Of a stretch of 64,000 bases of DNA, positions 36,380-49,154 are shown in pieces. Source of the DNA: Planctomycetota bacterium. Its GTDB lineage: Bacteria > Planctomycetota > Planctomycetia > Pirellulales > Pirellulaceae. Position numbers and translations under genes: made by a program. How positions within the stretch are numbered: the stretch's first letter is position 1; each line of letters begins with the position of its first letter. The notes under the pieces were generated by a model. That model was given only the letters and a program-made list of their open reading frames with translations, did no database searches and had not been told where the DNA came from. The DNA is taken from the NCBI GenBank assembly GCA_016872775.1, contig VGZA01000004.1, forward strand, positions 62,001 through 126,000. The letters run 5' to 3'.

Positions 36380-37507
36380 TCAGCGGATCGGAGCCGCTTT
36401 GGGGTACGAGCCGAGCACTTCCAGGCGCACGGTGCGCTTTCGCAGCGCGGCGAGCGCCTTCGCGACCTTGGCATCCCGAGCGTGTCCTTCCAGTTCGACG
36501 AAAAACAGGTACTCCTTGCTGGTACCGGGCATCGGAAACGACTCGATCCAGGTCAGGTTCAATCCTTGCGATTTGAACACGGTCATCGCGTCGGCGAGCG
36601 AGCCGGGGCGGTGCGCCAGTTCAAACATCAAAGCGGTCTTGTCGTTGCCCGATGGTTCGGGAGGTTCGCCCCCGATGACCGCGAAACGCGTGAGATTATC
36701 CGGGTTGTCCTCGATATTGGCGGCGACGATATTCAAGCCGTAGTTCACTGCCGCCTGCTGGCTGGCGATCGCCGCGACACCCGATTTCTCCGCCGCCAAT
36801 TGGGCCGCCGCCGCGGTACTCGTCATCTCCACGATCCGCGCGTCCGGCAGATGGCGGGCAATCCAGACTCGACATTGGGAAACCGCCTGCGGCTTGGAAT
36901 ACACTTCCCGAATCGCCTGCCGTTCGCAGCGTGCCAACAACTGGTGGTGGATTCGCAATTGCACTTCGCCACAAATGCGCACCGGATACCGTGCAAACAT
37001 TCCCAACGTGTCGACAATCCTGCCATCGGTGGAATTCTCGATCGGCACCAGTCCGAAGTCGGCATGTCCCGCTCGAATCTCGTCGAAGACGCCGGCGATG
37101 GTCGTGACCGCCGCCAACTGAGCCGACGTCCCGTATCGCTCCACGGCCGCCTGGTGGCTGTAACTATAGGCAGGCCCAAGGTAGGCAACTCGCACCGGAC
37201 AAAGCAGCGCCTGGCAACCGCTGCGCAACTCGCGCAGAATCGCCTGCAGACTCGAAGCTGGAAGCGGTCCCGAACTTGCCGCCAGCCAGCGGGCTTCCTC
37301 CTGCGTTCGCCATTCGTCCGCCGCCCCGGAATCGACCGTCCCGCGCAAACGGGCCAATTCCCAGGCCGCACGTTCGTTCAAGAGTCCAACGATTTCGCCG
37401 TCTAACCGCGACAGATTCTTTGCTGCCTCATCCGTCACCGCTCCATCCGCCGGTCGGCGTTCGGCGGGCCCCCGTCCCGTTGGCCCCTTCTCGCGCCCTT
37501 TCGCCAT
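36380..37507 (-). CDS. pheA: Chorismate mutase/prephenate dehydratase (P-protein)
   Basis: 375 residues. Start at the ATG at 37507, which has GGAGG 6 nt upstream. Layout: AroQ-type helical N-terminus (LSRLDGEIVGLLNERAAWE), prephenate dehydratase (VAYLGPAYSYSHQAAVERYG, VPIENSTDGRIVDTL), and ACT domain (FELAHRPGSLADAM). The usual ESRP phenylalanine-sensing motif is ESFP here. It converts chorismate to phenylpyruvate. With aroF it supplies the phenylalanine branch. Confidence 0.92.
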   Translation of the reverse strand: MAKGREKGPTGRGPAERRPADGAVTDEAAKNLSRLDGEIVGLLNERAAWELARLRGTVDSGAADEWRTQEEARWLAASSGPLPASSLQAILRELRSGCQALLCPVRVAYLGPAYSYSHQAAVERYGTSAQLAAVTTIAGVFDEIRAGHADFGLVPIENSTDGRIVDTLGMFARYPVRICGEVQLRIHHQLLARCERQAIREVYSKPQAVSQCRVWIARHLPDARIVEMTSTAAAAQLAAEKSGVAAIASQQAAVNYGLNIVAANIEDNPDNLTRFAVIGGEPPEPSGNDKTALMFELAHRPGSLADAMTVFKSQGLNLTWIESFPMPGTSKEYLFFVELEGHARDAKVAKALAALRKRTVRLEVLGSYPKAAPIR

Positions 37508-37806
37508 CTTGCACCTCCAATTACTTGATTCCGATTGCGTCGCCCCACAGCGATTCACTCGCGGCCGGCCTGGATCCACGAAAAACGCCGGCCCACGGGC
37601 CACCCGCCTCGTGCCCGCTTCTTGTAGTTCGATCCGCCGCCGGTTGTCAACTTGGCGAATGGGCAATCCATCTTGTCAAAATGGCAGAACCTTAATCCGC
37701 CTTCCACGTGCCCGAACTAGCGGAAAACCGATCTGGCCGTTCCCGCTCGGCGTTGTACCTGTCCAATTACGCGAATTGTACTCGAAATTCCGCTCCATTC
37801 GGTCTC

Positions 37807-37822
37807 TGGCACAAGCTTTGCT
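37807..37822 (+). promoter_or_regulatory. Sigma-54 (-24/-12) promoter upstream of dnaK
   Basis: The 16-bp sequence TGGCACAAGCTTTGCT fits the TGGCACG-N4-TTGCW consensus with one change (G to A). GG and GC are exactly 10 bp apart. Transcription starting about 12 bp after GC would leave a leader of about 114 nt before the dnaK ATG at 37946. An imperfect palindrome around 37766-37784 could be an activator site. Confidence 0.55.
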
Positions 37823-37945
37823 TCCTTCGCAAGGCATCAGGAAATCACTGTCCTAAGCAGAGCGAGACGGCAAAACACGAAATCGAATCACCGCGACCCG
37901 GTCAGGGGGGTGAATCGAGCATTTCTTTTGAAAGGAACCTCAACA

Positions 37946-39868
37946 ATGGCCCAAGGCGAAAAGATCATTGGTATTGACCTGGGAACGACCAATTCCGTCG
38001 TGTCAATCATGGAAGGAACCGAGGCGAAGGTCATTGCCAACGCCGAGGGCAATCGGCTCACGCCGAGCGTGGTCGCCTTCAACGACAAGGGGGAGACGCT
38101 GGTGGGCGAGCCGGCGAAGCGGCAGGCGGTCACGAATCCGACACGCACGATTTACTCGATCAAGCGGTTCATGGGACGCCGGCACAACGAAGTGGAATCG
38201 GAAGAGAAAATGGTGCCGTACAAGGTCGTTGGCGGCGTTTCGGATTACGTCAAGGTCCGTATTGGGGACAAAGAGCATACTCCGCAGGAGATTTCGGCGA
38301 CCGTTCTGAGGAAGCTCAAGGAGGCCGCCGAATCGTACCTCGGTCACAAGGTGAACAAGGCGGTAATCACGGTTCCCGCTTATTTCAACGACGCGCAGCG
38401 GCAAGCGACGAAAGACGCGGGGCAGATTGCCGGCCTGGAAGTCGCGCGGATCATCAACGAGCCAACGGCCGCCGCGCTGGCGTACGGCCTGGACAAGAAG
38501 AAGGACGAGAAGATCGTCGTCTTTGACCTGGGCGGCGGAACGTTCGATGTTTCGGTGCTGCAGGTCGCAGGCAGCGGAGACGACGGCAGTGAAACGAAAG
38601 TCTTCGAGGTCATCAGCACCAACGGCGATACGCACCTGGGCGGTGACGATTTCGATCTGGAACTGATCAACCATGTCGCTGATGAATTCAAGCGTGAAAA
38701 CGGCATCGATCTGCGAAAAGATGTGACGTCGCTGCAGCGGCTGCAGGAGGCATGTGAAAAGGCGAAGAAGGAGCTCAGTTCGCTGCCGCAAACCGACATT
38801 AATCTGCCGTTCATTACGGCCGACCAGACCGGCCCGAAACATCTGCAGGTTTCGATCACCCGCGCGAAGTTCGAGGAACTGGTCGACAAACTGATCGAAC
38901 GGTGCCGGAAGCCGGTGCTGCAGGCATTGAAGGACGCCAAGCTGAACCCGAGCGAAATCGATGAAGTGGTCCTCGTCGGCGGTTCGACGCGCGTCCCCAA
39001 AGTCCAGCGAATGGTCAAAGAGATTTTCGGCAAGGAACCGCACAGGGGAGTGAACGCGGACGAGGTCGTCGCCGTCGGCGCCGCGATCCAGGGCAGCGTC
39101 CTGGCGGGCGATCGCAAGGATCTGCTGCTGCTCGACGTCACGCCGTTGACGCTCGGGATCGAAACGGAAGGCGGCGTCATGACGGCGATCGTCGAACGAA
39201 ACACGACGATTCCGGTGGAGAAGAAAAAAGTCTTCAGCACCGCCGCGGACGGTCAGACGACAGTGACCGTACGCGTGTTCCAGGGCGAGCGGACGATGGC
39301 CCAGGACAACCGGTTGCTGGACCATTTTAATCTCGAGGGAATTGAATCGGCTCCGCGCGGCGTCCCGCAGATCGAGGTGAAGTTCGACATCGACCAGAAC
39401 GGCATCTTGAACGTCACGGCCAAAGACCTGGGTACGCGCAAGGAGGCCAACGTCAAGATCCAGCAGTCCTCCGGCCTGTCCGACACGGAAATCGACAAGA
39501 TGCGCAAAGACGCCGAGTCACATGCCGACGAGGACCGCCAGAAGCGGGAATTGGCGGAGGCGCGGAACCAGGCGGAGCATATGTGCTACGAACTGGAAAA
39601 GCAGATGAAAGAGCATGCCGACAAACTGCGGGATGCCGACAAGGAACCGTTGACCAAAGCGATCGAAAAAGTCCGGCTGGCCGCGAAAGAAACCGACGCC
39701 GCCGCGATCAAGTCCGCCGTCGACGAACTGCAACAGGTTTCAAGCGCCCTGACCAAACTCCTCTACCAGAAGGCCGATAGTCCCGAACCGGCGAAATCGG
39801 CCGCTGCAGGGACGGCCAAACCGGCGGGCGACGATGCGATTGACGCCGAGTTTGAAGTGAAAGACTGA
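37946..39868 (+). CDS. dnaK: Molecular chaperone DnaK
   Basis: 640 residues from the ATG at 37946 (AAGGAA upstream). Hsp70 signatures: [53 protein letters not shown]. The C-terminus is an acidic lid tail ending DAEFEVKD. The cytoplasmic chaperone acts with DnaJ and GrpE, neither of which is adjacent. A sigma-54-like promoter and no CIRCE element precede it. A strong terminator follows, before clpB. Confidence 0.98.
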   Translation: MAQGEKIIGIDLGTTNSVVSIMEGTEAKVIANAEGNRLTPSVVAFNDKGETLVGEPAKRQAVTNPTRTIYSIKRFMGRRHNEVESEEKMVPYKVVGGVSDYVKVRIGDKEHTPQEISATVLRKLKEAAESYLGHKVNKAVITVPAYFNDAQRQATKDAGQIAGLEVARIINEPTAAALAYGLDKKKDEKIVVFDLGGGTFDVSVLQVAGSGDDGSETKVFEVISTNGDTHLGGDDFDLELINHVADEFKRENGIDLRKDVTSLQRLQEACEKAKKELSSLPQTDINLPFITADQTGPKHLQVSITRAKFEELVDKLIERCRKPVLQALKDAKLNPSEIDEVVLVGGSTRVPKVQRMVKEIFGKEPHRGVNADEVVAVGAAIQGSVLAGDRKDLLLLDVTPLTLGIETEGGVMTAIVERNTTIPVEKKKVFSTAADGQTTVTVRVFQGERTMAQDNRLLDHFNLEGIESAPRGVPQIEVKFDIDQNGILNVTAKDLGTRKEANVKIQQSSGLSDTEIDKMRKDAESHADEDRQKRELAEARNQAEHMCYELEKQMKEHADKLRDADKEPLTKAIEKVRLAAKETDAAAIKSAVDELQQVSSALTKLLYQKADSPEPAKSAAAGTAKPAGDDAIDAEFEVKD

Positions 39869-39914
39869 GTCGCGCGTTCCACTCCGGGAAACGGGCGATC
39901 AAACGGAAATTACC

Positions 39915-39961
39915 AGGGTGAGCTTTCCGACCTCCGCGGCCGGAACCTCACCCTTGTTTTT
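39915..39961 (+). terminator. Rho-independent terminator between dnaK and clpB
   Basis: Outer stem AGGGTGAG (39915-39922) and CTCACCCT (39947-39954), inner stem TTCCG/CGGAA, followed by TGTTTTT. clpB begins 17 bp later, so termination here could be partial. Confidence 0.75.
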
Positions 39962-39977
39962 ACACGGGAGGTGACCC

Positions 39978-42629
<2,652 letters not shown>

Positions 42630-42798
42630 CGATCGTGCTGCGATAGCCAAAGCGCGCCCTGCCCGACCGATGAACTTCGCGAACCGGCGCCACCAGATTT
42701 TCGATCTTGTGCGCGATGGTCGATCGACCCGATTGAGACACTTCCCTTACCCGGGAACCGTCGCGCCACGATCGTGCGCTCCTCTGAACGCGCCGAGA

Positions 42799-44745
42799 TC
42801 ATGGGCTCTCCTTGGCGGGTCGATTAGGGGCCTGTGGTTGCCCATTCGTCGAAATCGGAGGCGGCAGAATGCGATAGCGGATCACGCTGGCATGGTCCGG
42901 GGAACGCAGGACTCTCTGCGTCGCAACCTGGAAATCCTCAGAGCGGGCGAAGTAGATATTGGGCACAAACTTCTGCGGATTCCGGTCGACGAGCGGAAAC
43001 CAGGAGCTTTGCACCTGGATCATGATTCGGTGCCCTTTGCGGAAGCGATGCAGCACATCGAGCAGTTCCAGTCGGATGCGGGTTGGCTGTCCTGGGACGA
43101 GTGGCTGGGGGTGTTCAAAACTGTCGCGGAATCGGGCCCGCATGACCTCACTGCGAACCATCATCTGCATGCCGCCCTGCGCCGCCGCGTCGGGCGAGTC
43201 GGGAAAAACGTCGATCAGTTTGACCACGAAATCGGCATCGGTTCCGGTGGTGGTAATCCATAACTCCGTATCCAATGGACCGGCGATCACGATCTCCTGT
43301 TCGAGTGGGCTCGACTGGTACGACAGGACATCCGGCCTGCGCGAGGCGAATCGCTGGTCGTCGACCATGTATTCGATCGCCATGTTAGCGACAATTCGAT
43401 CGGTGAACGGAACCGGCCGGGCGGGATCGCTCACGTATTCGTCATAGCCCGCGGCTGCCGGCGGCGACTCGTCCAGCGTTCCCGCTTCGCGCAGATAGAG
43501 CTGTCGCGATTGCGCCTCGCGAGGCGGCCAGGAGCCGAACGTTCGCCACACATTGCCCCCCGTTTCGAAGACCGTTGCTTCCGAGAGCGCGGGATGCGGC
43601 TGGTCCTTCAGATACTTCTCAAAGAAAGGGAACTCGATTTCCGCCCGATAGAAAGCCGCTGTCTTGGATCCGAACGAGATCGGTCCCAGTCGATCACCAT
43701 CTTGGGATGCCCATCCTCCGTGGTGCCATGGTCCGACGACCAGCACGTTGTTGGCCTGCGGATTCATCGCCTCGACCGACTGATAGGTCTTGAACGACCC
43801 ATAGAGATCCTCGGCGTCAAACCAGCCGGTGACGACCATCACGGCGGGCGCAACGCGTTTCAGGTGCGGCAGGATCGCGCGGCGCTGCCAGAACGCATCG
43901 CGATTGGGATGCGCCATCATCTCATTCCAGAATGTGAGCTGATCCTTGAAATACCGTTTGCTGATGTTCTCCATCGAACCGGCTTCGAGGAACATCTTGT
44001 ATCCGTCGACGGTGGAATAGGTAACGGGGGGCGGCTTCTCGGTGGTGGGCGGGGGCTGCTTGCTGGCGTTGTTGCCGAGCCAGCGGTAGGCGTGCGCCAG
44101 AAAGAAGGCGCCGTTATGCAGAAAATCGTCGAAGTACCAATCCCCCACCGGCGCCTGGGGCGAAACGGCGAGCAGCGCCGGATGCGCGTCGATCATCCCG
44201 GCCGATGCATAGAAGCCGGGATACGAGATGCCGTACATGCCGGCGCGGCCATTGTGTCCCGCGACGTTCTTCAACAGCCATTCGATGGTGTCGAAAGCGT
44301 CCGTGCTTTCGTCGACGTCCGTGGCCAGACGCTTCTCCGGCTGGTGCGGCGTCACCTGCTGAAATTCTCCCTCCGACATGAATCGGCCACGGACATCTTG
44401 ATTCACAAAGATGTAACCGGCTTTGGCAAAATGGTCGCTTGGCCCCAAGGAGCCCGGGTATTTTTCGACGCCATAGGGCGCTACAGAGTAGGGGGTACGT
44501 TTGATCAGCAAAGGGTATTTCCGCGTTGTGTCGCGCGGCAAATAGACGGCGGTGAAGAGTTGGACGCCGTCGCGCATCGGAACCAAGTGTTCCTGCTTCT
44601 GGTAGTGCAGCCGCAGGTAGCTCTCGCTGACGCCGCTTTCCTGCGCCACAAGCGCCGACCGTCCGCCATGGGCAAGCAGTCCCAGTGTGAGCACCAGTTG
44701 CAACAGGACCGAATATCGGATGCACAGGTTCGAAGTGCGGTTCAC
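42799..44745 (-). CDS. Exported CocE/NonD-type hydrolase (X-Pro dipeptidyl-peptidase family)
   Basis: 648 residues. Signal peptide (SVLLQLVLTLGLLAHGGRSALVAQ). Alpha/beta-hydrolase core with GISYPG (Ser174 nucleophile), Asp310 in GWFDAED and His341 in GPWHHGG as the likely triad. A C-terminal jelly-roll region (about 480-640) is typical of the X-Pro dipeptidyl-peptidase/cocaine-esterase family. Substrate (peptide or ester) unknown; the periplasmic location is inferred from the leader. Divergent from the lactonase gene, with a 289-bp gap in which I see no clear site. Confidence 0.85.
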   Translation of the reverse strand: MNRTSNLCIRYSVLLQLVLTLGLLAHGGRSALVAQESGVSESYLRLHYQKQEHLVPMRDGVQLFTAVYLPRDTTRKYPLLIKRTPYSVAPYGVEKYPGSLGPSDHFAKAGYIFVNQDVRGRFMSEGEFQQVTPHQPEKRLATDVDESTDAFDTIEWLLKNVAGHNGRAGMYGISYPGFYASAGMIDAHPALLAVSPQAPVGDWYFDDFLHNGAFFLAHAYRWLGNNASKQPPPTTEKPPPVTYSTVDGYKMFLEAGSMENISKRYFKDQLTFWNEMMAHPNRDAFWQRRAILPHLKRVAPAVMVVTGWFDAEDLYGSFKTYQSVEAMNPQANNVLVVGPWHHGGWASQDGDRLGPISFGSKTAAFYRAEIEFPFFEKYLKDQPHPALSEATVFETGGNVWRTFGSWPPREAQSRQLYLREAGTLDESPPAAAGYDEYVSDPARPVPFTDRIVANMAIEYMVDDQRFASRRPDVLSYQSSPLEQEIVIAGPLDTELWITTTGTDADFVVKLIDVFPDSPDAAAQGGMQMMVRSEVMRARFRDSFEHPQPLVPGQPTRIRLELLDVLHRFRKGHRIMIQVQSSWFPLVDRNPQKFVPNIYFARSEDFQVATQRVLRSPDHASVIRYRILPPPISTNGQPQAPNRPAKESP

Positions 44746-45034
44746 GGGAGCGGCTCCAGACGAGACCGGGGTATTTCGACAGCGAATCGCGGACCGAAAT
44801 CATCGAGTCGACCGCGCCGATCCCCTAATTGTAGAAGCCCGGCTATTCGGCTGACAGACGGCTCCGACAAGCGCCACGATGGCCGCGCGAGGGTCGACCG
44901 ATGGCATCGGAGCGGTTCCAGCAACAAATCCGCGGCAACACTGGTTGGCGCAGCGTGGAGGAACCGCACAATACAGCTCGATCGCTTCGCGACCTTGAAC
45001 GTATCATGATCGTATCCTGCAGGAACCGCTACCG

Positions 45035-46177
45035 ATGAAACAGACGCACTTCCCCACGCTCCTCGGCCTCTTGATTCTGGTTGCTTTGTCCCTGACCGTT
45101 CGCTCAACGGATGCCGACGACCCGATCGTATTCGTGTCGGCATTCGAGCCCGGCGAGCGGGGGGGGATTCAGGCCTACCGTTTCGACTTGAAAACTGGCA
45201 ACCTTGCGGCGCTGCATCGAACGGGGGAGATCGAGCATCCTTTTTTCCTCGCACTGGCGCCGGACGGCAAGCATCTCTACTCGATACATGCTCGAAATTT
45301 CGGCGGTAAGGAGCCGGAGGAAATCGCGGCGTTGGAACTGGAGGGCCGTACGGGCAAACTGCGTTTACTCAACCGCCAATCCGCGCGCGGCACCGCCGCC
45401 TGCTACTTGCAGGTCGACGCGTCCGGAAAAACGCTGGTGGTCGCCAATTATTCGTCGGACAGTGTCGCGTCGCTGCCGATCCAGCCGGACGGTTCCCTGG
45501 CGCCGGCGGCAAGCTTCTTTCAACACAGGGGCTCAAGCATCGACAGGTCGCGGCAGAGCGAAGCCCATGCGCATTGTTTTGTGATTGGCCCGCATAATCA
45601 TCTCGCGTTCGCCGCCGACCTCGGCCTTGATCAGGTGCTGATCTATCAACTGTTGCCGGACGCCAAACTGGGGCCGCATACACAGCCGTTTGTTCGCACA
45701 CTGCCGGGTGCGGGGCCGAGGCACTTGACCTTCCACCCGAACGGCAAGTCGATGTATGTGATCAACGAACTGGCGAATTCCGTTACCCACTTTCACTACG
45801 ATCCGGTTGTCGGCTTCCTGAGCGAACGGCAGACCGTATCGACTTTGCCGCCGGACTTCGACGGCACGAGCTATTGCGCCGACCTGAAAATTACTCCGGA
45901 CGGTCGTTTTCTCTATGGAACCAACCGGGGTCACGACAGCATCGCCGCGTACCGGATCGACGCCGAGGGACAGCTGGAATTGATTGCGATCGAACCGAGC
46001 CGGGGAAAAGGGCCGCAGAATCTCGCGATCACACCGGGAGGCAAGTGGCTGATCTGCGCCAACATGCCGGGCAATAATCTGTCGGTATTCGGCATCGATC
46101 CGGCCAGCGGTACGCTGAAAATTGCGGGGGATACGACCGCCTTGCCATCCCCTTCTTGTATCCAGATCCTGCCCTGA
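45035..46177 (+). CDS. Exported lactonase, 6-phosphogluconolactonase (YbhE) type beta-propeller
   Basis: 380 residues. A signal peptide (LLGLLILVALSLTVRSTDAD) precedes a seven-bladed propeller with repeated FLALAPDGKHLYS, YLQVDASGKTLVVANY, HLTFHPNGKSMYVIN, LKITPDGRFLYGTNRG and NLAITPGGKWLICAN. The family includes Pgl (YbhE), which hydrolyses 6-phosphogluconolactone, but the export signal makes a cytoplasmic pentose-phosphate role unlikely. Possibly an extracytoplasmic lactonase or 3-carboxymuconate-cyclase-like protein. Confidence 0.85.
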   Translation: MKQTHFPTLLGLLILVALSLTVRSTDADDPIVFVSAFEPGERGGIQAYRFDLKTGNLAALHRTGEIEHPFFLALAPDGKHLYSIHARNFGGKEPEEIAALELEGRTGKLRLLNRQSARGTAACYLQVDASGKTLVVANYSSDSVASLPIQPDGSLAPAASFFQHRGSSIDRSRQSEAHAHCFVIGPHNHLAFAADLGLDQVLIYQLLPDAKLGPHTQPFVRTLPGAGPRHLTFHPNGKSMYVINELANSVTHFHYDPVVGFLSERQTVSTLPPDFDGTSYCADLKITPDGRFLYGTNRGHDSIAAYRIDAEGQLELIAIEPSRGKGPQNLAITPGGKWLICANMPGNNLSVFGIDPASGTLKIAGDTTALPSPSCIQILP

Positions 46178-46767
46178 GCACCGGCGCAACACAAATTGCT
46201 GTTACGACTGTTCAAAGATTCTAAAGTCAACCCCTCGTACGAATCGACATTAACATTCGGATGACTTGCGCTTTGATCGTATGAATTGTGGGGAACGCCG
46301 GCAAACGCCGGCAAACCCGCGAAAACAACGGCAAAGTGCAGGTTACTCCCGGGGGGAATTCATGCCGGGGTGCTTTGCGCCCCAGGGAAGGTCGGTGGCT
46401 TTCCAGCCGCCAGGACCGTCCGCACGTATTACCCCTTCCCGCAGGATCGTACCTCGCCGGGTATACCTGTTCCGATTTTGGGAGAGCGTTGCGGAGGGAA
46501 AACATGAAGTTTCCCATTCTGCGGATTTTCTCCGACTTTCGGGACTTGCCCTGCCGATGTAGAGCGTATGGCGCGGATCAGAGGGAACTGAGCCTAAGCC
46601 GAAGAAGAAGCAATTTACCGTCCCCGACCCAGATGTTTGTGTCCGACCGAAGTTGACCCACAGTCGTTACATCAGACGATGTTCGGTCACGCAGACAAGG
46701 GGCTGTCAGCTTGCCGCTCCGGCGGCAGGCCTTGAAATCTCAATGAATGAGTAATGGAGAGCCTGCG
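46178..46767. other. 590-bp noncoding region with stable hairpins
   Basis: No convincing gene. Notable content: GCCGGCAAAC twice in a row (around 46303-46322); a 7-bp hairpin with arms 46367-46373 and 46377-46383; a second hairpin around 46391-46420 formed by a GGTCGGTGGC arm and a GCCGCCAGGACC arm. The region ends at the GGAG (46756-46759) before the HTH-receiver gene. Confidence 0.5.
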
Positions 46768-47340
<573 letters not shown>

Positions 47341-47366
47341 ACTGAGAACGCTGCTTCAAGCATAAC

Positions 47367-47395
47367 CCGTCCTGACGGACCCTCAGGACGGCTTT
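47367..47395 (+). terminator. Intrinsic terminator after the HTH-receiver gene
   Basis: A perfect 9-bp stem CCGTCCTGA/TCAGGACGG with a 7-nt loop, followed by CTTTCATAT. It lies 27 bp after the stop. Confidence 0.6.
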
Positions 47396-47431
47396 CATAT
47401 ATCGATGGGCAGTCGAACGAATCGACGATAC

Positions 47432-47474
47432 AAGGGCACCGAAGTTCCCGGCTTCGGTGCCCTTCCCATTTTCT
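47432..47474 (+). terminator. Second terminator-like hairpin
   Basis: A perfect 13-bp stem AAGGGCACCGAAG/CTTCGGTGCCCTT with loop TTCCCGG, followed by CCCATTTTCT. It lies between the regulator and moaC and blocks readthrough. Confidence 0.65.
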
Positions 47475-47633
47475 GACCTTCCCATTTCTCAACGCTGTTA
47501 AGCCCGCCCCGTTCCTGCGGTTAACTCTGGGGTTTGAGAATCGACTCGCCGCCGCCACCGTCTCGACCTACAATCGAATCCGTGGTCGGGTCGAAACCGT
47601 GGCGGATTGCCGTGGAGTCTCAAGGAGTGTGGT

Positions 47634-48122
47634 ATGGGCGAGGGCACAGGGGAAATGAGTCATTTCGACGAGCAGGGCGCCAGTCGCATGGTCGATGTGG
47701 GCGGAAAACCGATCACACGCCGGGTGGCCCGTGCCTCCGCCGTTGTCGGGATGGCCGAAACGACACTGCTGCGTATTCGCGAACGGTCGCTGCAAAAAGG
47801 CGATGTTGTCGAGGTCGCTCGACTGGCCGGCATCATGGCCACGAAACGAACCAGTGAGCTCATTCCACTTTGTCACCCGTTACCGCTGGAGACTGTGACC
47901 GTCGACATCAGCTTTCCCGACTCCACATCGGTACGCATCGTCGCTACGGTCGCAGTCACCGGCCGCACGGGGGTCGAAATGGAGGCACTGACGGCCGCCT
48001 CGGTTGCAGCGCTGACGATTTACGACATGTGCAAGTCGATTGACCGCGGCATGGTGATCCAACGAATACAACTCGAAGAAAAGGAAGGCGGACGCAGCGG
48101 TCACTACCGCCGCTCCGTTTGA
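47634..48122 (+). CDS. moaC: Cyclic pyranopterin monophosphate synthase
   Basis: 162 residues from the ATG at 47634, with AAGGAG 7 nt upstream. It acts with MoaA in the first step of molybdenum cofactor synthesis. Signatures: [39 protein letters not shown], and [23 protein letters not shown]. No other moa gene is adjacent. Confidence 0.96.
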   Translation: MGEGTGEMSHFDEQGASRMVDVGGKPITRRVARASAVVGMAETTLLRIRERSLQKGDVVEVARLAGIMATKRTSELIPLCHPLPLETVTVDISFPDSTSVRIVATVAVTGRTGVEMEALTAASVAALTIYDMCKSIDRGMVIQRIQLEEKEGGRSGHYRRSV

Positions 48123-48130
48123 TTTTGCCG

Positions 48131-48860
48131 ATGCACGCCGCCGATCCACTTCCCCCACCGCTCCAATGGCCCGCGCGTGGGACGCTGACCGACCTTCGCA
48201 CGTTATTCCAGCCGATCGCCGAGCCGTTGATGCGAACGGATTCAACTCTGCGTGCCGCGTTGAAATCTTGCGATCCGGTCGTAAACGAATTGGCGAATTA
48301 TGGCTGCCTGCCGGGCGGCAAGCGTTTGTGCCCGGCACTGTTGCTGCTCGCAGCTGAGCGAAACGGACTATTTTGCGATTGTCGACGCCAAAACCGCCGA
48401 ACTCTGCGCCGTGAGTTGCCGGCTGGGAGCCTATTTCGCTGGGGCCACACCCGATCAGGTGGAAAGGCTCTCCGAGTTCGGTCGAATGCTGGGCGTTGCT
48501 TACCAGGTCGTGGACGACCTGATCGATCTTGCCGGTGATCAGGATGCCACCGGTAAGTCGCTGGGGACGGATTTGACGCAGCAGCGCCCCACATTGCCGC
48601 TCATTCGAGCCCTGGTGGAACTGCGCCGATCCCAGCGGGCGACTTTATTACAACTACTGCAGGCTCCGCCCGCAGAAAACGGCTCGTCTAGGCGGGCGGT
48701 CGCCGACCTGCTGCGGGCCACAAACGGATTCGATTCCACCGTCGAAACGGCACGGGAGTTGGTGCGGTGCGCCGTGGAATTGCTGGACCTGACTTCGCAT
48801 TCACCGTCGAAAACGACGCTGACGAATCTGGCTGAAACCGTGGTGGCGAGCGTCGAATAA
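48131..48860 (+). pseudogene. Polyprenyl synthetase pseudogene, central part deleted
   Basis: The first frame (ATG at 48131) reads as the N-terminus of an isoprenyl diphosphate synthase (LPGGKRLCPALLLLAAE). From about 48351 a second frame carries the rest (SETDYFAIVDAKTAELCA, LGVAYQVVDDLIDLAGD with the second Asp-rich motif). Missing are about 90 residues that hold the first Asp-rich motif (DDxxD). The two frames meet inside GCAGCTGAGCG, which suggests deletion between short identical sequences. An intact gene would be about 1 kb; this one is 730 bp. It begins 8 bp after moaC. Non-functional unless this is an assembly error. Confidence 0.8.
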
Positions 48861-48929
48861 CCCCCGGTTTCGCCAGTTCCTGGACGACGCAAATTATCCA
48901 GCGAGAGAGATTAGAGGCTGCGGAACGAA

Positions 48930-49020
48930 TGTTGGCCGAAGGCCATTTTCACCGTAGCCTAGGGCATCGCCCTGGGAACGAAATTGTAGGGTGCGCCCAT
49001 TGGCCGACGGCCATCGAAAT
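48930..49020. repeat. Short hairpin-rich element, probably interspersed repeat
   Basis: Three small palindromes in a row: TTGGCCGAAGGCCA, CCTAGGGCATCGCCCTGGG and ATTGGCCGACGGCCAT. I recall similar GGCCGAAGGCC-containing elements between genes in planctomycete genomes, but cannot verify copy number here. Confidence 0.45.
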
Positions 49021-49073
49021 TCGGTGGTGCGGCGTTGAGTACGCCGGGGTCGGGCTCACCAATTCCAGCGTCC

Positions 49074-49107
49074 CAACAAAAAACCCGATGGTTTGGGCCA
49101 TCGGGTT
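49074..49107 (-). terminator. Intrinsic terminator of the DUF1559 gene
   Basis: A perfect 10-bp stem CCATCGGGTT... on the minus strand (arms 49098-49107 and 49082-49091) runs into TTTTTTGTT. It lies about 50 bp after the minus-strand stop at 49155. Confidence 0.75.
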
Positions 49108-49154
49108 CGGTACTTTCGCGGCTGGTTTGCGTCCTGCGACGCAATTTCAACTGT

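Noticed and set aside
37640-37945. CIRCE element upstream of dnaK
   Set aside because: No TTAGCACTC...GAGTGCTAA-like inverted repeat is present.
38003-39325. A 440-codon open frame antisense to dnaK
   Set aside because: Shadow of dnaK; composition is that of a reverse-complemented coding frame.
46300-46400. Possible c-di-GMP-I or molybdenum-cofactor riboswitch
   Set aside because: Only short consensus fragments fit and the required helices do not form; kept as an unassigned structured region.
46266-46562. Small open frames in the 46.2-46.7 kb gap
   Set aside because: Overlapping in all frames, Arg/Pro-rich, no Shine-Dalgarno and no signature; treated as noncoding.
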